Assembly (NCBI GenBank): GCA_013285405.1
Contig: CP053446.1
Coordinates: 2,961,001 to 3,025,000 of the forward strand
DNA from: Ignavibacteriota bacterium
GTDB lineage: Bacteria; Bacteroidota; Ignavibacteria; Ignavibacteriales; Ignavibacteriaceae
Length of the DNA: 64,000 nt
Direction: 5' to 3'
The notes beneath the pieces are model-generated. The model saw nothing but the letters and a program-made list of their open reading frames with translations. It searched no databases and had not been told where the DNA came from. Position numbers and translations under genes: made by a program. This document shows positions 26,008-34,883 of this stretch, in pieces. The stretch's first letter is position 1. Every line of letters begins with the position of its first letter.

Positions 26008-28656
26008 TTATGAAACCGGAAAATTTTGGTTAATAAGTGCAGCTATCAAACTGCTCCAACCTGTTTGATGTGAAGCGCCCATTCCCATTGCCGAATCTCC
26101 GTGATAATATTCATAAAATAAAACAAGATCTTTATTTTCAGGCTGCTGATAAAACCAATTTGCATTTCCGTGAATGCGTCGTGATTTATCCGCGTTGATT
26201 TGAAATGAAGCAAGAAATCTTTTAGAAAGTTCGCGGGATATTTCCTCAAGCTCAAGAATATTTCCAGAACCTGTTGGGAATGGCAATTGAATCTTATTCC
26301 TATAGAAGCCGTGCAATTGTTGTAATGTTTTAATAATTAAAAAATCCAAAGGCATCCATACAGGACCTCGCCAGTTGCTGTTTCCACCAAACATAGAATC
26401 GTTGCTGTCACCGGGCTGATAGGAAATTGAGTAAGTTTTATGATCAAGTTGTAACTCGAAAGGATGATCCTTATGATATTTTGATAACGCCCTGATACCA
26501 CCAACCGATAGAAATTCATTTTCATCCAGCACAACCGATAATAACTTCGTCAATCTTTCTTTTGGTACCAGTGAAATCAACAAATGACCTTCATCGCTCA
26601 TTTCTTCAAAATGCAAAAATTTATTTCGCTTGAGGCGGTACTTCCTGATATAGTCCATTCTTTTTTTGAAATCCGGAAGTTTTTGTAATGCATCGCGCGT
26701 AATAATACCGACATTAAATAATACACTCAGTCCTACTATTGACCGAACCTTCATTGAAATACTGTATCCATCCTGCATGTGAAGATGATCATAAAAGAAA
26801 TTTTCATCAGCATCCCATAAAGTTTCGTTCAAAGAAGAAGCGATCAATACGAAATGTTCATAAAATTTAGTGACCAAATCCTCATAGCTACTGTCCGATT
26901 GAGCAATCTCTAATGCTATTTCCATCATATTCAATGCATACATTCCCATCCAGGCAGTTGCATCAACTTGTTCTAAAAAAACTCCCGGAGGCAAACTATC
27001 CCTGTCAATCACTCCAATATTGTCTAATCCTAAAAACCCTCCAGTGAAAATATTATTCTCATTTTCATCTTCACGATTTGCCCACCAGGTAAAGTTGATC
27101 AACAATTTTTGAAAAATCCTTTTCAGAAAATAAATGTCAGCTCGATTGTGAAATGTTTTTTCAATTTTATATACCTGCATTGCAGCCCAGGCTTGTAATG
27201 GTGGATTTACATCACTGAAATTCCATTCATAAGCTGGTATTTGTCCGAAAGGATTCATAAACCATTCCCGGCACAATAATATCAATTGATTTTTTGCAAA
27301 CACCGGATCAATCATTGCCATCGGGATACAATGAAAACAAAGATCCCAGGAAGCAAACCAAGGATATTCCCATTTATCCGGCATTGAAATTACATCTGCA
27401 ATTTTCAAATGTTTCCATTTTGCATTTCTGCCATACTTTCTCTCTGGTGGCGGTGGAATTTCTGCCGGGTCTCCTTCCAGCCAGCGTTCAATATCATATT
27501 GATAAAACTGTTTAGACCATAACAATCCTGCGAATGCCTGACGCTGAATTTTTCTTATATCAGCAGGACAATCTTCTGAAAGAAAATTATTATAAAACTC
27601 ATCAGCTTCTTGTTTTCTTTTTTCAAAAACATTATCGAAATTATTATCAAATGGATTTTGTATTTCACCTTTACTTAGACGGAGTGTAACTCTTCGAAAT
27701 CCTTTCGCAGGTATGGAGAAATGATAGATAGGAGAAAATTTTGTACCCTTGCTATTCGTTTTTAATAGTTCATACAACTGACTGTTATGTCCGGCAATTG
27801 CATCGTGAAAAGCATCTTTAACAAATGGAGATGAATTCCGAATGTTAAATATTTTTTCAGCGTTAGTTTCATTCTCTGTCATCACAGTTTCGGATGTGCC
27901 AGCATAATAAAAAAAATAATCACCAAGTTGTTTGTGGGCTGCTTTAACAACTCCGTTATTTTTTTGTGAACTGATTATTTTCAATACTGGTTTTTGCTGT
28001 AAGTTGCTAAATATCCATTGGTTTCGAAACCAAAGGGTCGGCAGTAAAGTAATCTCTGCTTCTGTTTCTGCACGATTGGTGATAATAATTTCTATGCAAA
28101 TATCTTCCGAATTATTTTTTGCATATCTGATGTTTACATCAAAGTATTTATTTTCTTTAAAGATTCCTGTATCCAGAATTTCAAATTCTGGCTCTGTTTT
28201 ACTTCGGTGACGGTTTACTTCAATCAGTTCTTCATACGGAAAAATTTCCTGCGGGTATTTGTACAAATACTCCATGTAAAAATGTGTAGGTGTATTATCC
28301 AGATAGTAATATAACTCTTTAACATCTTCTCCATGATTTCCTTCGCTGTTGGATAATCCGAATAAACGTTCTTTTAAGATCGGGTCTTTTCCATTCCAGA
28401 GTGCAATAGCAAAACATAAATTCTGATGCAAGTCGCTGATGCCAGCAATACCATCTTCACCCCAGCGATAAACGCGGCTTCTTGACTGCTCGTGAGTGAA
28501 ATATTTCCAGGCATTACCCTCCGGGCTGTAATCTTCTCTTACCGTTCCCCATTGACGTTCACTTAAATATGGTCCCCATTTTTCAATCGGTACTTCCTTT
28601 TTTGCATTAACGTTTAACCTCTCCTGCTCAGCAGATATTTTTTTTGTGTTACTCAT
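26008..28656 (-). CDS. GH63/MGH1-like glycoside hydrolase (alpha-glucosidase type), cytosolic
   Basis: Start taken at the ATG 28656 (MSNTKK; TGGA six bases upstream). The 882-aa protein has no signal peptide. The N-terminus (ERQWGTVREDYSPEGNAWKYF, SRSRVYRWGEDGIAGISD) and the (alpha/alpha)6 catalytic domain (YPWFASWDLCFHCIPMAMIDP, probable catalytic Asp; NWRGPVWMPLDFLI; EYYHGDSAMGMGASHQTGWSSL) match bacterial GH63/MGH1-like enzymes, which release glucose or act on glucosyl- and mannosyl-glycerate-type compounds. It is the last gene of a leftward unit with an SDR dehydrogenase and a SemiSWEET, so an intracellular glucoside is the likely substrate. Confidence 0.85.
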   Translation of the reverse strand: MSNTKKISAEQERLNVNAKKEVPIEKWGPYLSERQWGTVREDYSPEGNAWKYFTHEQSRSRVYRWGEDGIAGISDLHQNLCFAIALWNGKDPILKERLFGLSNSEGNHGEDVKELYYYLDNTPTHFYMEYLYKYPQEIFPYEELIEVNRHRSKTEPEFEILDTGIFKENKYFDVNIRYAKNNSEDICIEIIITNRAETEAEITLLPTLWFRNQWIFSNLQQKPVLKIISSQKNNGVVKAAHKQLGDYFFYYAGTSETVMTENETNAEKIFNIRNSSPFVKDAFHDAIAGHNSQLYELLKTNSKGTKFSPIYHFSIPAKGFRRVTLRLSKGEIQNPFDNNFDNVFEKRKQEADEFYNNFLSEDCPADIRKIQRQAFAGLLWSKQFYQYDIERWLEGDPAEIPPPPERKYGRNAKWKHLKIADVISMPDKWEYPWFASWDLCFHCIPMAMIDPVFAKNQLILLCREWFMNPFGQIPAYEWNFSDVNPPLQAWAAMQVYKIEKTFHNRADIYFLKRIFQKLLINFTWWANREDENENNIFTGGFLGLDNIGVIDRDSLPPGVFLEQVDATAWMGMYALNMMEIALEIAQSDSSYEDLVTKFYEHFVLIASSLNETLWDADENFFYDHLHMQDGYSISMKVRSIVGLSVLFNVGIITRDALQKLPDFKKRMDYIRKYRLKRNKFLHFEEMSDEGHLLISLVPKERLTKLLSVVLDENEFLSVGGIRALSKYHKDHPFELQLDHKTYSISYQPGDSNDSMFGGNSNWRGPVWMPLDFLIIKTLQQLHGFYRNKIQLPFPTGSGNILELEEISRELSKRFLASFQINADKSRRIHGNANWFYQQPENKDLVLFYEYYHGDSAMGMGASHQTGWSSLIAALINQNFPVS

Positions 28657-28679
28657 TTTTTCCAAAAATAATTTTGGTT

Positions 28680-29486
28680 TCAGCCATTGGTAGCAAATCC
28701 TTCAAACAAAGTCATTCCGCCGTCAATGAATATGCTGGTGCCTGTGATATAATCGCTGTCATCACTGGCTAAAAAGACAGCGAGTTTTCCAATATCTTCC
28801 GGCACGCCAATACGGTTATATGGAATTAATTCCATCAGATTATTGTAAGCGTTCTGAGTTTCCCAGACTACTTTATTGATTGGAGTTTTTATTGCACCCG
28901 GACAAATACTATTAACACGGATCTTTTCCCGACCGTATTCCTGTGCTATTGTTTGCATCAGCATTTTTATTCCTCCTTTGCTTGACGCATAATTTGCATG
29001 ACCAGCCCATGGAATAATTTCATGAACGCTGCTCATGCAAATAATTTTTCCACAGGCAACTGAACGTTCTGGTACAATTCCTCTTCTTAAAAATTCTTTA
29101 ATTGCTTCGCGTGCACATAAAAACTGACCGGTTAAATTAACACCGATTACAAACTGCCATTGATCCAAGGTCATTTCATGAAACTTAGCATCGCGTTGAA
29201 GACCGGCGTTGTTTACGAGTATGTCAACCGTTCCAAATTGTTGAACAGTCTGCTGAAACATTTTAATCACCTGGTCTTCTTTGCTTACATCTGCCTGAAT
29301 GGCTACAGCTTTTGAACCGAATGATTTAATTTTTTCTACAACTTCGTTAGCTGAGCCGGGATTTACCACATAATTTATAACTACATTGGCTCCCGCTTCA
29401 CCAAGTGCAATAGCTACTCCTTCGCCAATACCAGAATTAGCACCGGTTACTATAGCCGTTTGTGAATCTAATTTTTTCTTTTGCAT
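28680..29486 (-). CDS. Short-chain dehydrogenase, glucose 1-dehydrogenase-like
   Basis: The 268-aa protein is a classical SDR: TGANSGIGEGVA (cofactor binding), NNAGLQ, the catalytic serine region ICMSSVHEIIPW, YASSKGG (YxxxK), and the PGAIKTPIN turn. A C-terminal ITGTSIFIDGGMTLFEGF is like glucose 1-dehydrogenases. Residues after the second strand (VINYVVNP) lack a clear Arg or Asp, so cofactor preference is open. It sits between SemiSWEET (five-base gap) and GH63 (23-base gap), which supports sugar oxidation. Confidence 0.88.
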   Translation of the reverse strand: MQKKKLDSQTAIVTGANSGIGEGVAIALGEAGANVVINYVVNPGSANEVVEKIKSFGSKAVAIQADVSKEDQVIKMFQQTVQQFGTVDILVNNAGLQRDAKFHEMTLDQWQFVIGVNLTGQFLCAREAIKEFLRRGIVPERSVACGKIICMSSVHEIIPWAGHANYASSKGGIKMLMQTIAQEYGREKIRVNSICPGAIKTPINKVVWETQNAYNNLMELIPYNRIGVPEDIGKLAVFLASDDSDYITGTSIFIDGGMTLFEGFATNG

Positions 29487-29491
29487 AAAAT

Positions 29492-29770
29492 TTATTTTGA
29501 AATATTATTTTTTCGATTTAAGTGTATTATTTTATAACTCAATATGATAACCGCGAATACCAGAGTAATCGCGTTTGCAATGATGATTGGCAAATTATCA
29601 CTTAAGATTCCAAATAAAAGCCATAAAAGTGTGCCCGCAGAAAAAAGCAGATACATGAAAAATGAAATACTTCGTGTATCTTTTGTCCGGATAGTTTTAA
29701 TCGCCTGCGGTACAAACGAACTTGTAGTTAGCACAGCAGCGGCAAATCCCATAATTGTAATGAATGACAT
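29492..29770 (-). CDS. SemiSWEET-family sugar transporter
   Basis: I use the ATG at 29770 (MSFITIMGFAAAVLTT), which gives 92 aa, the usual SemiSWEET size; the longer frame adds a non-conserved 15-residue leader. There are three membrane helices. The PQ-loop signature is SSFVPQAIKTIRTKDTRSIS in helix 1, followed by FFMYLLFSAGTLLWLLFGI and NLPIIIANAITLVFAVIIL with the conserved 'P-N' features. SemiSWEETs dimerise and carry mono- or disaccharides down gradients. First gene of the leftward sugar unit. Confidence 0.88.
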   Translation of the reverse strand: MSFITIMGFAAAVLTTSSFVPQAIKTIRTKDTRSISFFMYLLFSAGTLLWLLFGILSDNLPIIIANAITLVFAVIILSYKIIHLNRKNNISK

Positions 29771-30106
29771 AATTCTTTTAGAGTGATAATAATTTGATAT
29801 AAATATTTTAGACAAAACTTATGCAAAATTTGAAAAAGAAAATACAGACACATTTTGAACTATATGGATAAAAAGCGAATAAGGAGACGATTGAAAATAT
29901 TTGGCATAATGAAATCAAATCGGTACGTAAAATGCAAAATCACTTTATATTTTAATCGTCAACTAATATTCAATTAGGCAAAACACAAAATCCGAATCGT
30001 TGTAATTTGCTTCTCCGGTAACTGCAGGATTCTTTTGGCGAAGCCATCCCTTTGGGAGAGGATATTAAAACCAACACAGGCGAAGTTGCAGCATTTAGGC
30101 TGTGGT
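29771..30106. other. Intergenic region between sugar operon and distal end of CRISPR array
   Basis: These 336 bases must include the SemiSWEET promoter on the minus strand. Near the array there is a small inverted repeat TCCC-ttt-GGGA and a duplicated GGCGAAG word (around 30039 and 30080). No open frame, recognisable RNA or further repeat-spacer unit was seen; it may contain decayed array. Confidence 0.4.
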
Positions 30107-30138
30107 GTTTGAATCCACGCACGCACGAGGCGTGCGAC
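30107..30138 (-). repeat. Degenerate leader-distal terminal repeat
   Basis: The leftmost repeat differs from the consensus at the fifth base (GTTTG for GTTTC) and in the loop (CGCACGC-acgag-GCGTGCG instead of gtgaa). The 7-bp stem is unchanged. Degeneracy at this end marks it as the oldest, leader-distal end, in agreement with a leader on the right. Confidence 0.9.
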
Positions 30139-32649
30139 TTACTTGTAATCTCTTCGATGCTGACAAAAGTCAGGTTTCAATCCACGCACGCGTGAAGCGT
30201 GCGACTCCAATCTTAGTAGTATAATTATTAGAGACAACTCGTTTCAATCCACGCACGCGTGAAGCGTGCGACCCGGCTATAATTATCATTAATACCAAGT
30301 TCATCGTTTCAATCCACGCACGCGTGAAGCGTGCGACGTTTTCAAGGGATGAAGTTGCCGAGATATTATTAGTTTCAATCCACGCACGCGTGAAGCGTGC
30401 GACAATAGCCCAATATCCTGTTGTATCAGCACTAATAGTTTCAATCCACGCACGCGTGAAGCGTGCGACCTAATTGTGCTTTTAACACCGGCGACGTAAG
30501 CTGTTTCAATCCACGCACGCGTGAAGCGTGCGACCGTTAAAACCTCTTTCGCCTTCCCGATTATTGTGGTTTCAATCCACGCACGCGTGAAGCGTGCGAC
30601 TGGGAGGCACTGCAATAATGTATATTGATAACATAGTTTCAATCCACGCACGCGTGAAGCGTGCGACCTTTTATGATATATTTTCAGGTGGTGCATGGGT
30701 GGTTTCAATCCACGCACGCGTGAAGCGTGCGACTTATAACAACTTAATTTATCACGGCGGACATCTTGTTTCAATCCACGCACGCGTGAAGCGTGCGACC
30801 CCCGAAGGACGGATCACTATCAAAACGCAAGGTTGTTTCAATCCACGCACGCGTGAAGCGTGCGACGGGAAAACAACATCATCACCGTTAGTATCGAGCT
30901 GTTTCAATCCACGCACGCGTGAAGCGTGCGACTTTAATTTTATGCGCTCCGGGATGTCAACATACTGTTTCAATCCACGCACGCGTGAAGCGTGCGACTG
31001 TTATCATAATTGATCCCTTCTGTTTTCTCTTCAGTTTCAATCCACGCACGCGTGAAGCGTGCGACGTCCACATCATTTAACATCGCACAAACACAGGAGG
31101 TTTCAATCCACGCACGCGTGAAGCGTGCGACTATTGACCCAAGAACTCTTGATGAGGAAACAATTGTTTCAATCCACGCACGCGTGAAGCGTGCGACGTG
31201 ACAGTTTTTAACAAATAATTTATTGGAGCAAGTTTCAATCCACGCACGCGTGAAGCGTGCGACCTTACACACGGGAGTTTTCAGAATTAACCACAGAGTT
31301 TCAATCCACGCACGCGTGAAGCGTGCGACTGCAAAACGAAATTACCAAGCGTGGTTTACGTAAGTTTCAATCCACGCACGCGTGAAGCGTGCGACAAGCT
31401 ATTCTTGCACTATCAGCATTTAATATCTTGTTTCAATCCACGCACGCGTGAAGCGTGCGACTGTCTGTTCAAACGGGTGGGGCTGGTGCAGATGTGTTTC
31501 AATCCACGCACGCGTGAAGCGTGCGACGTTGTAAGATTATTGATAATTATTCCTTCGGGATTGTTTCAATCCACGCACGCGTGAAGCGTGCGACGTATGT
31601 AAATCAGAGTTCATTCCGTTTAACCCGGAGAGTTTCAATCCACGCACGCGTGAAGCGTGCGACTGTCCCATCATTTATAACAAATATGACAGAAGATGTT
31701 TCAATCCACGCACGCGTGAAGCGTGCGACATATGTTCGGACTTCTTCCAGAGTCAATTGAATTGTTTCAATCCACGCACGCGTGAAGCGTGCGACACAAA
31801 TACATTAATAATATACCGATTGAAGGAAGTTTCAATCCACGCACGCGTGAAGCGTGCGACGTGGGACGATGGAACACCTAACTCTTTTATTTTAGTTTCA
31901 ATCCACGCACGCGTGAAGCGTGCGACGTATGTATGGCGCTATTGATGTAGGGACTTCTGGTTTCAATCCACGCACGCGTGAAGCGTGCGACCCTTAAATC
32001 GCAAGCATTAAAGAATTGCATGACCGTTTCAATCCACGCACGCGTGAAGCGTGCGACATTGTTTAATACTCGGTGGCGGATCAGTCAAAGGTTTCAATCC
32101 ACGCACGCGTGAAGCGTGCGACTACCAGGGGATATGTTTCTCCATACCGTTTGAGTGTTTCAATCCACGCACGCGTGAAGCGTGCGACATTTTACTAATG
32201 AAATTTATAAGGACATTGCTGAGTTTCAATCCACGCACGCGTGAAGCGTGCGACCTTAAAAATAGTTGAATATATCATCCCGAAGAAGTTTCAATCCACG
32301 CACGCGTGAAGCGTGCGACTTTCTGGCCTGACGTGGATTCTATTCCTCTTTATGTTTCAATCCACGCACGCGTGAAGCGTGCGACCAGATGGATTTATAT
32401 CAAAGGACTTGAAATTAGGTTTCAATCCACGCACGCGTGAAGCGTGCGACCCGATGATGATGGTGTTGATGATAACATTATTATGTTTCAATCCACGCAC
32501 GCGTGAAGCGTGCGACTAAATACGGAGTTTACAATGCTTACCGAACAATGGTTTCAATCCACGCACGCGTGAAGCGTGCGACCAAGATTTTGGGGAAGCC
32601 ATAGAGACGACACAGACGTTTCAATCCACGCACGCGTGAAGCGTGCGAC
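30107..32649 (-). CRISPR. CRISPR array, type I-C-like repeats, 39 repeats / 38 spacers
   Basis: I count 39 repeats of 32 bp, first at 30107-30138 and last at 32618-32649, separated by 38 spacers of mostly 33-35 bp, one of 37 bp (31595-31631). On the plus strand the repeat begins GTTTCAATCCACGC and ends GTGAAGCGTGCGAC. It folds as CGCACGC-gtgaa-GCGTGCG. This is the type I-C repeat form, whose crRNA strand ends GGATTGAAAC, so the array is transcribed leftward from the cas2 side. All repeats but the leftmost are identical as far as I can see, suggesting an active or recently active array. The spacers all differ. No cas6 is present; in I-C, Cas5 processes the transcript. Confidence 0.99.
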
Positions 32650-32812
32650 TGTTATTATTTTAAATGTTTAGTATAAAATGTTTTAACGACATATTTCCGC
32701 TTAGTAGCCTGAAAATTTTAATAATTGTTATCATTATCCGATATTATTATTAAACAATCAAATTTTCAAAGAGCTAACCTCCTTGGTGTTTTATGTATGC
32801 TTCAGTTAGCAG
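32650..32812 (-). promoter_or_regulatory. CRISPR leader
   Basis: This 163-bp AT-rich stretch lies between the cas2 stop and the first leader-proximal repeat, where type I-C leaders lie, and should hold the array promoter and the spacer-integration signals. It contains GAGCTAACCTCC near 32771 and runs of A/T, but I see no perfect TAnnTTTG on the minus strand. Confidence 0.75.
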
Positions 32813-33103
32813 TCATAAAATTAGCGCATCTTCAATATTAAGACTTTTGCTTTTGCCAAAACTTTCAATTCGTCTTTGATAATTTGAACCGAGGTAATAA
32901 AACTTCAGGTTATCTTCCTCAGGTTTGTAAATAGATAACAACTCATTTTTAAGTATCTCCCATTGTGCGGGGTCTATAATACATTCAAAAACAGAATTCT
33001 GTGCTCGTATCCCAAAATCAAGGCAGGTTTTTGCAACCTTATTTAATCGTTTCTTCCCGCTCTTTGTTGCTGTGGATACATCATAGCTAACTACTACCAT
33101 CAT
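32813..33103 (-). CDS. cas2: CRISPR-associated endonuclease Cas2
   Basis: The 96-aa protein has the type I-C Cas2 start MMVVVSYDVSTATKSGKKRL (a second ATG directly follows), the ferredoxin-like fold with SVFECIIDPAQWEILK, and a typical C-terminal FYYLGSNYQRRIESFGKSK. With Cas1 it forms the integrase that adds spacers at the leader end. It is last in the cas operon, 60 bases after cas1 and directly beside the leader. Confidence 0.96.
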   Translation of the reverse strand: MMVVVSYDVSTATKSGKKRLNKVAKTCLDFGIRAQNSVFECIIDPAQWEILKNELLSIYKPEEDNLKFYYLGSNYQRRIESFGKSKSLNIEDALIL

Positions 33104-33163
33104 AATTTAATTAAAAATTAAAAATGAAAAATTAAAAATTTAGAACAATTGATATTCATAAAA

Positions 33164-34207
33164 TTATTTCAGATAAAATGGTGGATAATCTTCAATGTCT
33201 CCGCGAATATATCTTGCAAGCAATTGTGCCTGAATATGCGGCAACAATCCTATCGTCATCTTTTCTCCAAGAAACGGATGAGTTATCTCTTCCTGCTTTC
33301 TTTTTTGGTATGCTGATAGTAATTCTTTTCTTGCATTGTCAGACATTCTTACTTCACCAGATTCTCTTATTTCAAAATCTTTTATTGATACTTGTTTCAG
33401 ATTAATCAAATTCAGCATTACTCTGTCACCCAAATATGCCCTGAACTCTTCCATAATGTCTAAAGCCAGAGAGGGTCTTCCTGATCTAAGCTGATGCAAA
33501 AATCCAACCTGCGGATCAAGACCTACTGTTTCAAGTGCGGAGCGTACATCGTTTGCAAGTATTGCATATAAAAAAGATAAAAGTGCATTTGCCGGATCGA
33601 GTGGCGGACGTTTTGATCTTTGCGTGAATAAAAAATCTTCTCGCTGAGAAGTTATCAAAGAAGACAGAACACCGAAATATGTATTTGCACATTCACCTTC
33701 ATAACCACGCAGTTCTTTTAATGTTTCTGCCTGCTTAATATTATTCAATCTTCGTCCGAGTGTTTCGGCTGCATCAACAACAGCATCAGGACAATTTTCC
33801 GGATGGTTGCGCTGATGACGAAGAAGGATGTATCTGTAATTAGACACTTTTGCAGCGATAATCGGTTTTGCAATTTTCAGTGATTCAAATTCATTATCTG
33901 AAATTGCGTACTGAGTTTTTCTTAATAAAACATTTCCTTTCTGTGCTCCATAAACTCTTGCAAGAAATTTACCGGTTTCTGTTAAGTAGCTTATGCCTAC
34001 ATTATTCTCTGCACAGAATGCCATTACTTGCGGAGTAAGTGGTTTGAAGCCGAAGCAAACAATATTTTCGATTGTATGTATCGGAGCCTGAAAAGCTTTC
34101 TTTGAAACTCCTTCATCATCAGTTACTTCTACAATAAATGTTTCTCGCTCTTTTCGAACAAAAGCTTTATCTGAAGTTATATAAAGTGTGTTTAGATGTT
34201 TTTTCAT
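33164..34207 (-). CDS. cas1: CRISPR-associated endonuclease/integrase Cas1 (I-C type)
   Basis: The ATG at 34207 (MKKHLNTLYITS) gives 347 aa, the usual I-C Cas1 size; the longer frame adds eight residues. Key parts are RYGAQ-like VYGAQKGNVLLRKTQY, the metal-binding glutamate region YEGECANTYFGVLSSL, the histidine in GFLHQLRSGRPSLALDIMEEFR and the acidic residues after it. Cas1 cuts and joins protospacers into the array. It lies between cas4 (52-base gap) and cas2. Confidence 0.97.
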   Translation of the reverse strand: MKKHLNTLYITSDKAFVRKERETFIVEVTDDEGVSKKAFQAPIHTIENIVCFGFKPLTPQVMAFCAENNVGISYLTETGKFLARVYGAQKGNVLLRKTQYAISDNEFESLKIAKPIIAAKVSNYRYILLRHQRNHPENCPDAVVDAAETLGRRLNNIKQAETLKELRGYEGECANTYFGVLSSLITSQREDFLFTQRSKRPPLDPANALLSFLYAILANDVRSALETVGLDPQVGFLHQLRSGRPSLALDIMEEFRAYLGDRVMLNLINLKQVSIKDFEIRESGEVRMSDNARKELLSAYQKRKQEEITHPFLGEKMTIGLLPHIQAQLLARYIRGDIEDYPPFYLK

Positions 34208-34259
34208 TTTTAGATTTAATAAAGATAACATCTTTTAATAAAGAAGTCATCTTTTCTTA

Positions 34260-34880
34260 TTATGAATACAAATCTTTAATATAATTTTGCAATTTTCTTT
34301 TGTTCATTGCTTTCGGTTGACAGATAGATTGCAGTGAACAGTTTCTGCATTTTGAATTGTACTCAATCCTCGGAATTATTTTTTTATCTACAATCTCTCT
34401 AACTGCCTGAATAACTTGTAATGTTTGACTGCGAAGTTCCTCATCAATTGTTACCAAATTTCTTCTACGGATTTTGCCATAAAAGAAAGCTGCACTGGAT
34501 ATTTGTGTGTCTTGCATTTCTTCCAGGCAAAGCACCTGTGCACATAGTTGAACTTTATCGCTTATATCTTCTTTAGGTTCGCCCGCTTTGAATTCAACCG
34601 GAAAAATTTCTTTTCCTTTTGAAGTATGTTTGAATTCGACAACATCGCATCTTCCGACCAACCCGTATTTGAAAGAATGAATTCTAAGACCACGAACAGT
34701 TTTAATGTCACCTCTTGTTTCATAAGTATCGGTGTCAACTTTTTCGTGCAGAATTTCTCCGCGCACAGTAAACAGATTATCCTGCCAAACGTCATCCACG
34801 TGGATTAGACCGCATTGGCGCGGGCAGAAAATATAATGCTGCAAAGCACTGATCATTATAAAGTCATCTTCAGTGAACAT
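34260..34880 (-). CDS. cas4: CRISPR-associated exonuclease Cas4
   Basis: The 206-aa protein has the first cysteine in YIFCPRQCGLIHVDD, HEKVDTDTYE with the nuclease histidine, the RecB-type nuclease residues in GRCDVVEF and PVEFKAGEPKEDISDKVQLCAQ (D..ExK..Q), and a C-terminal cysteine cluster KCRNCSLQSIC for the Fe-S site. Cas4 trims prespacers and selects PAM in I-C adaptation. Its ATG lies only three bases after the stop of the DinD-like gene, so the two are surely co-transcribed. Confidence 0.96.
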   Translation of the reverse strand: MFTEDDFIMISALQHYIFCPRQCGLIHVDDVWQDNLFTVRGEILHEKVDTDTYETRGDIKTVRGLRIHSFKYGLVGRCDVVEFKHTSKGKEIFPVEFKAGEPKEDISDKVQLCAQVLCLEEMQDTQISSAAFFYGKIRRRNLVTIDEELRSQTLQVIQAVREIVDKKIIPRIEYNSKCRNCSLQSICQPKAMNKRKLQNYIKDLYS

Positions 34881-34883
34881 AGA

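Noticed and set aside
30301..32269. Several open frames of 60-160 codons on both strands rich in 'SHASRVRGLK', 'FNPRTREACD' or 'SIHARVKRAT'
   Set aside because: They are translations of the CRISPR repeat in different frames; the repeat length and codon-neutral spacers produce fake open frames.
34562..34808. Open frames on both strands within cas4
   Set aside because: Shadow frames of a clear Cas4 gene.
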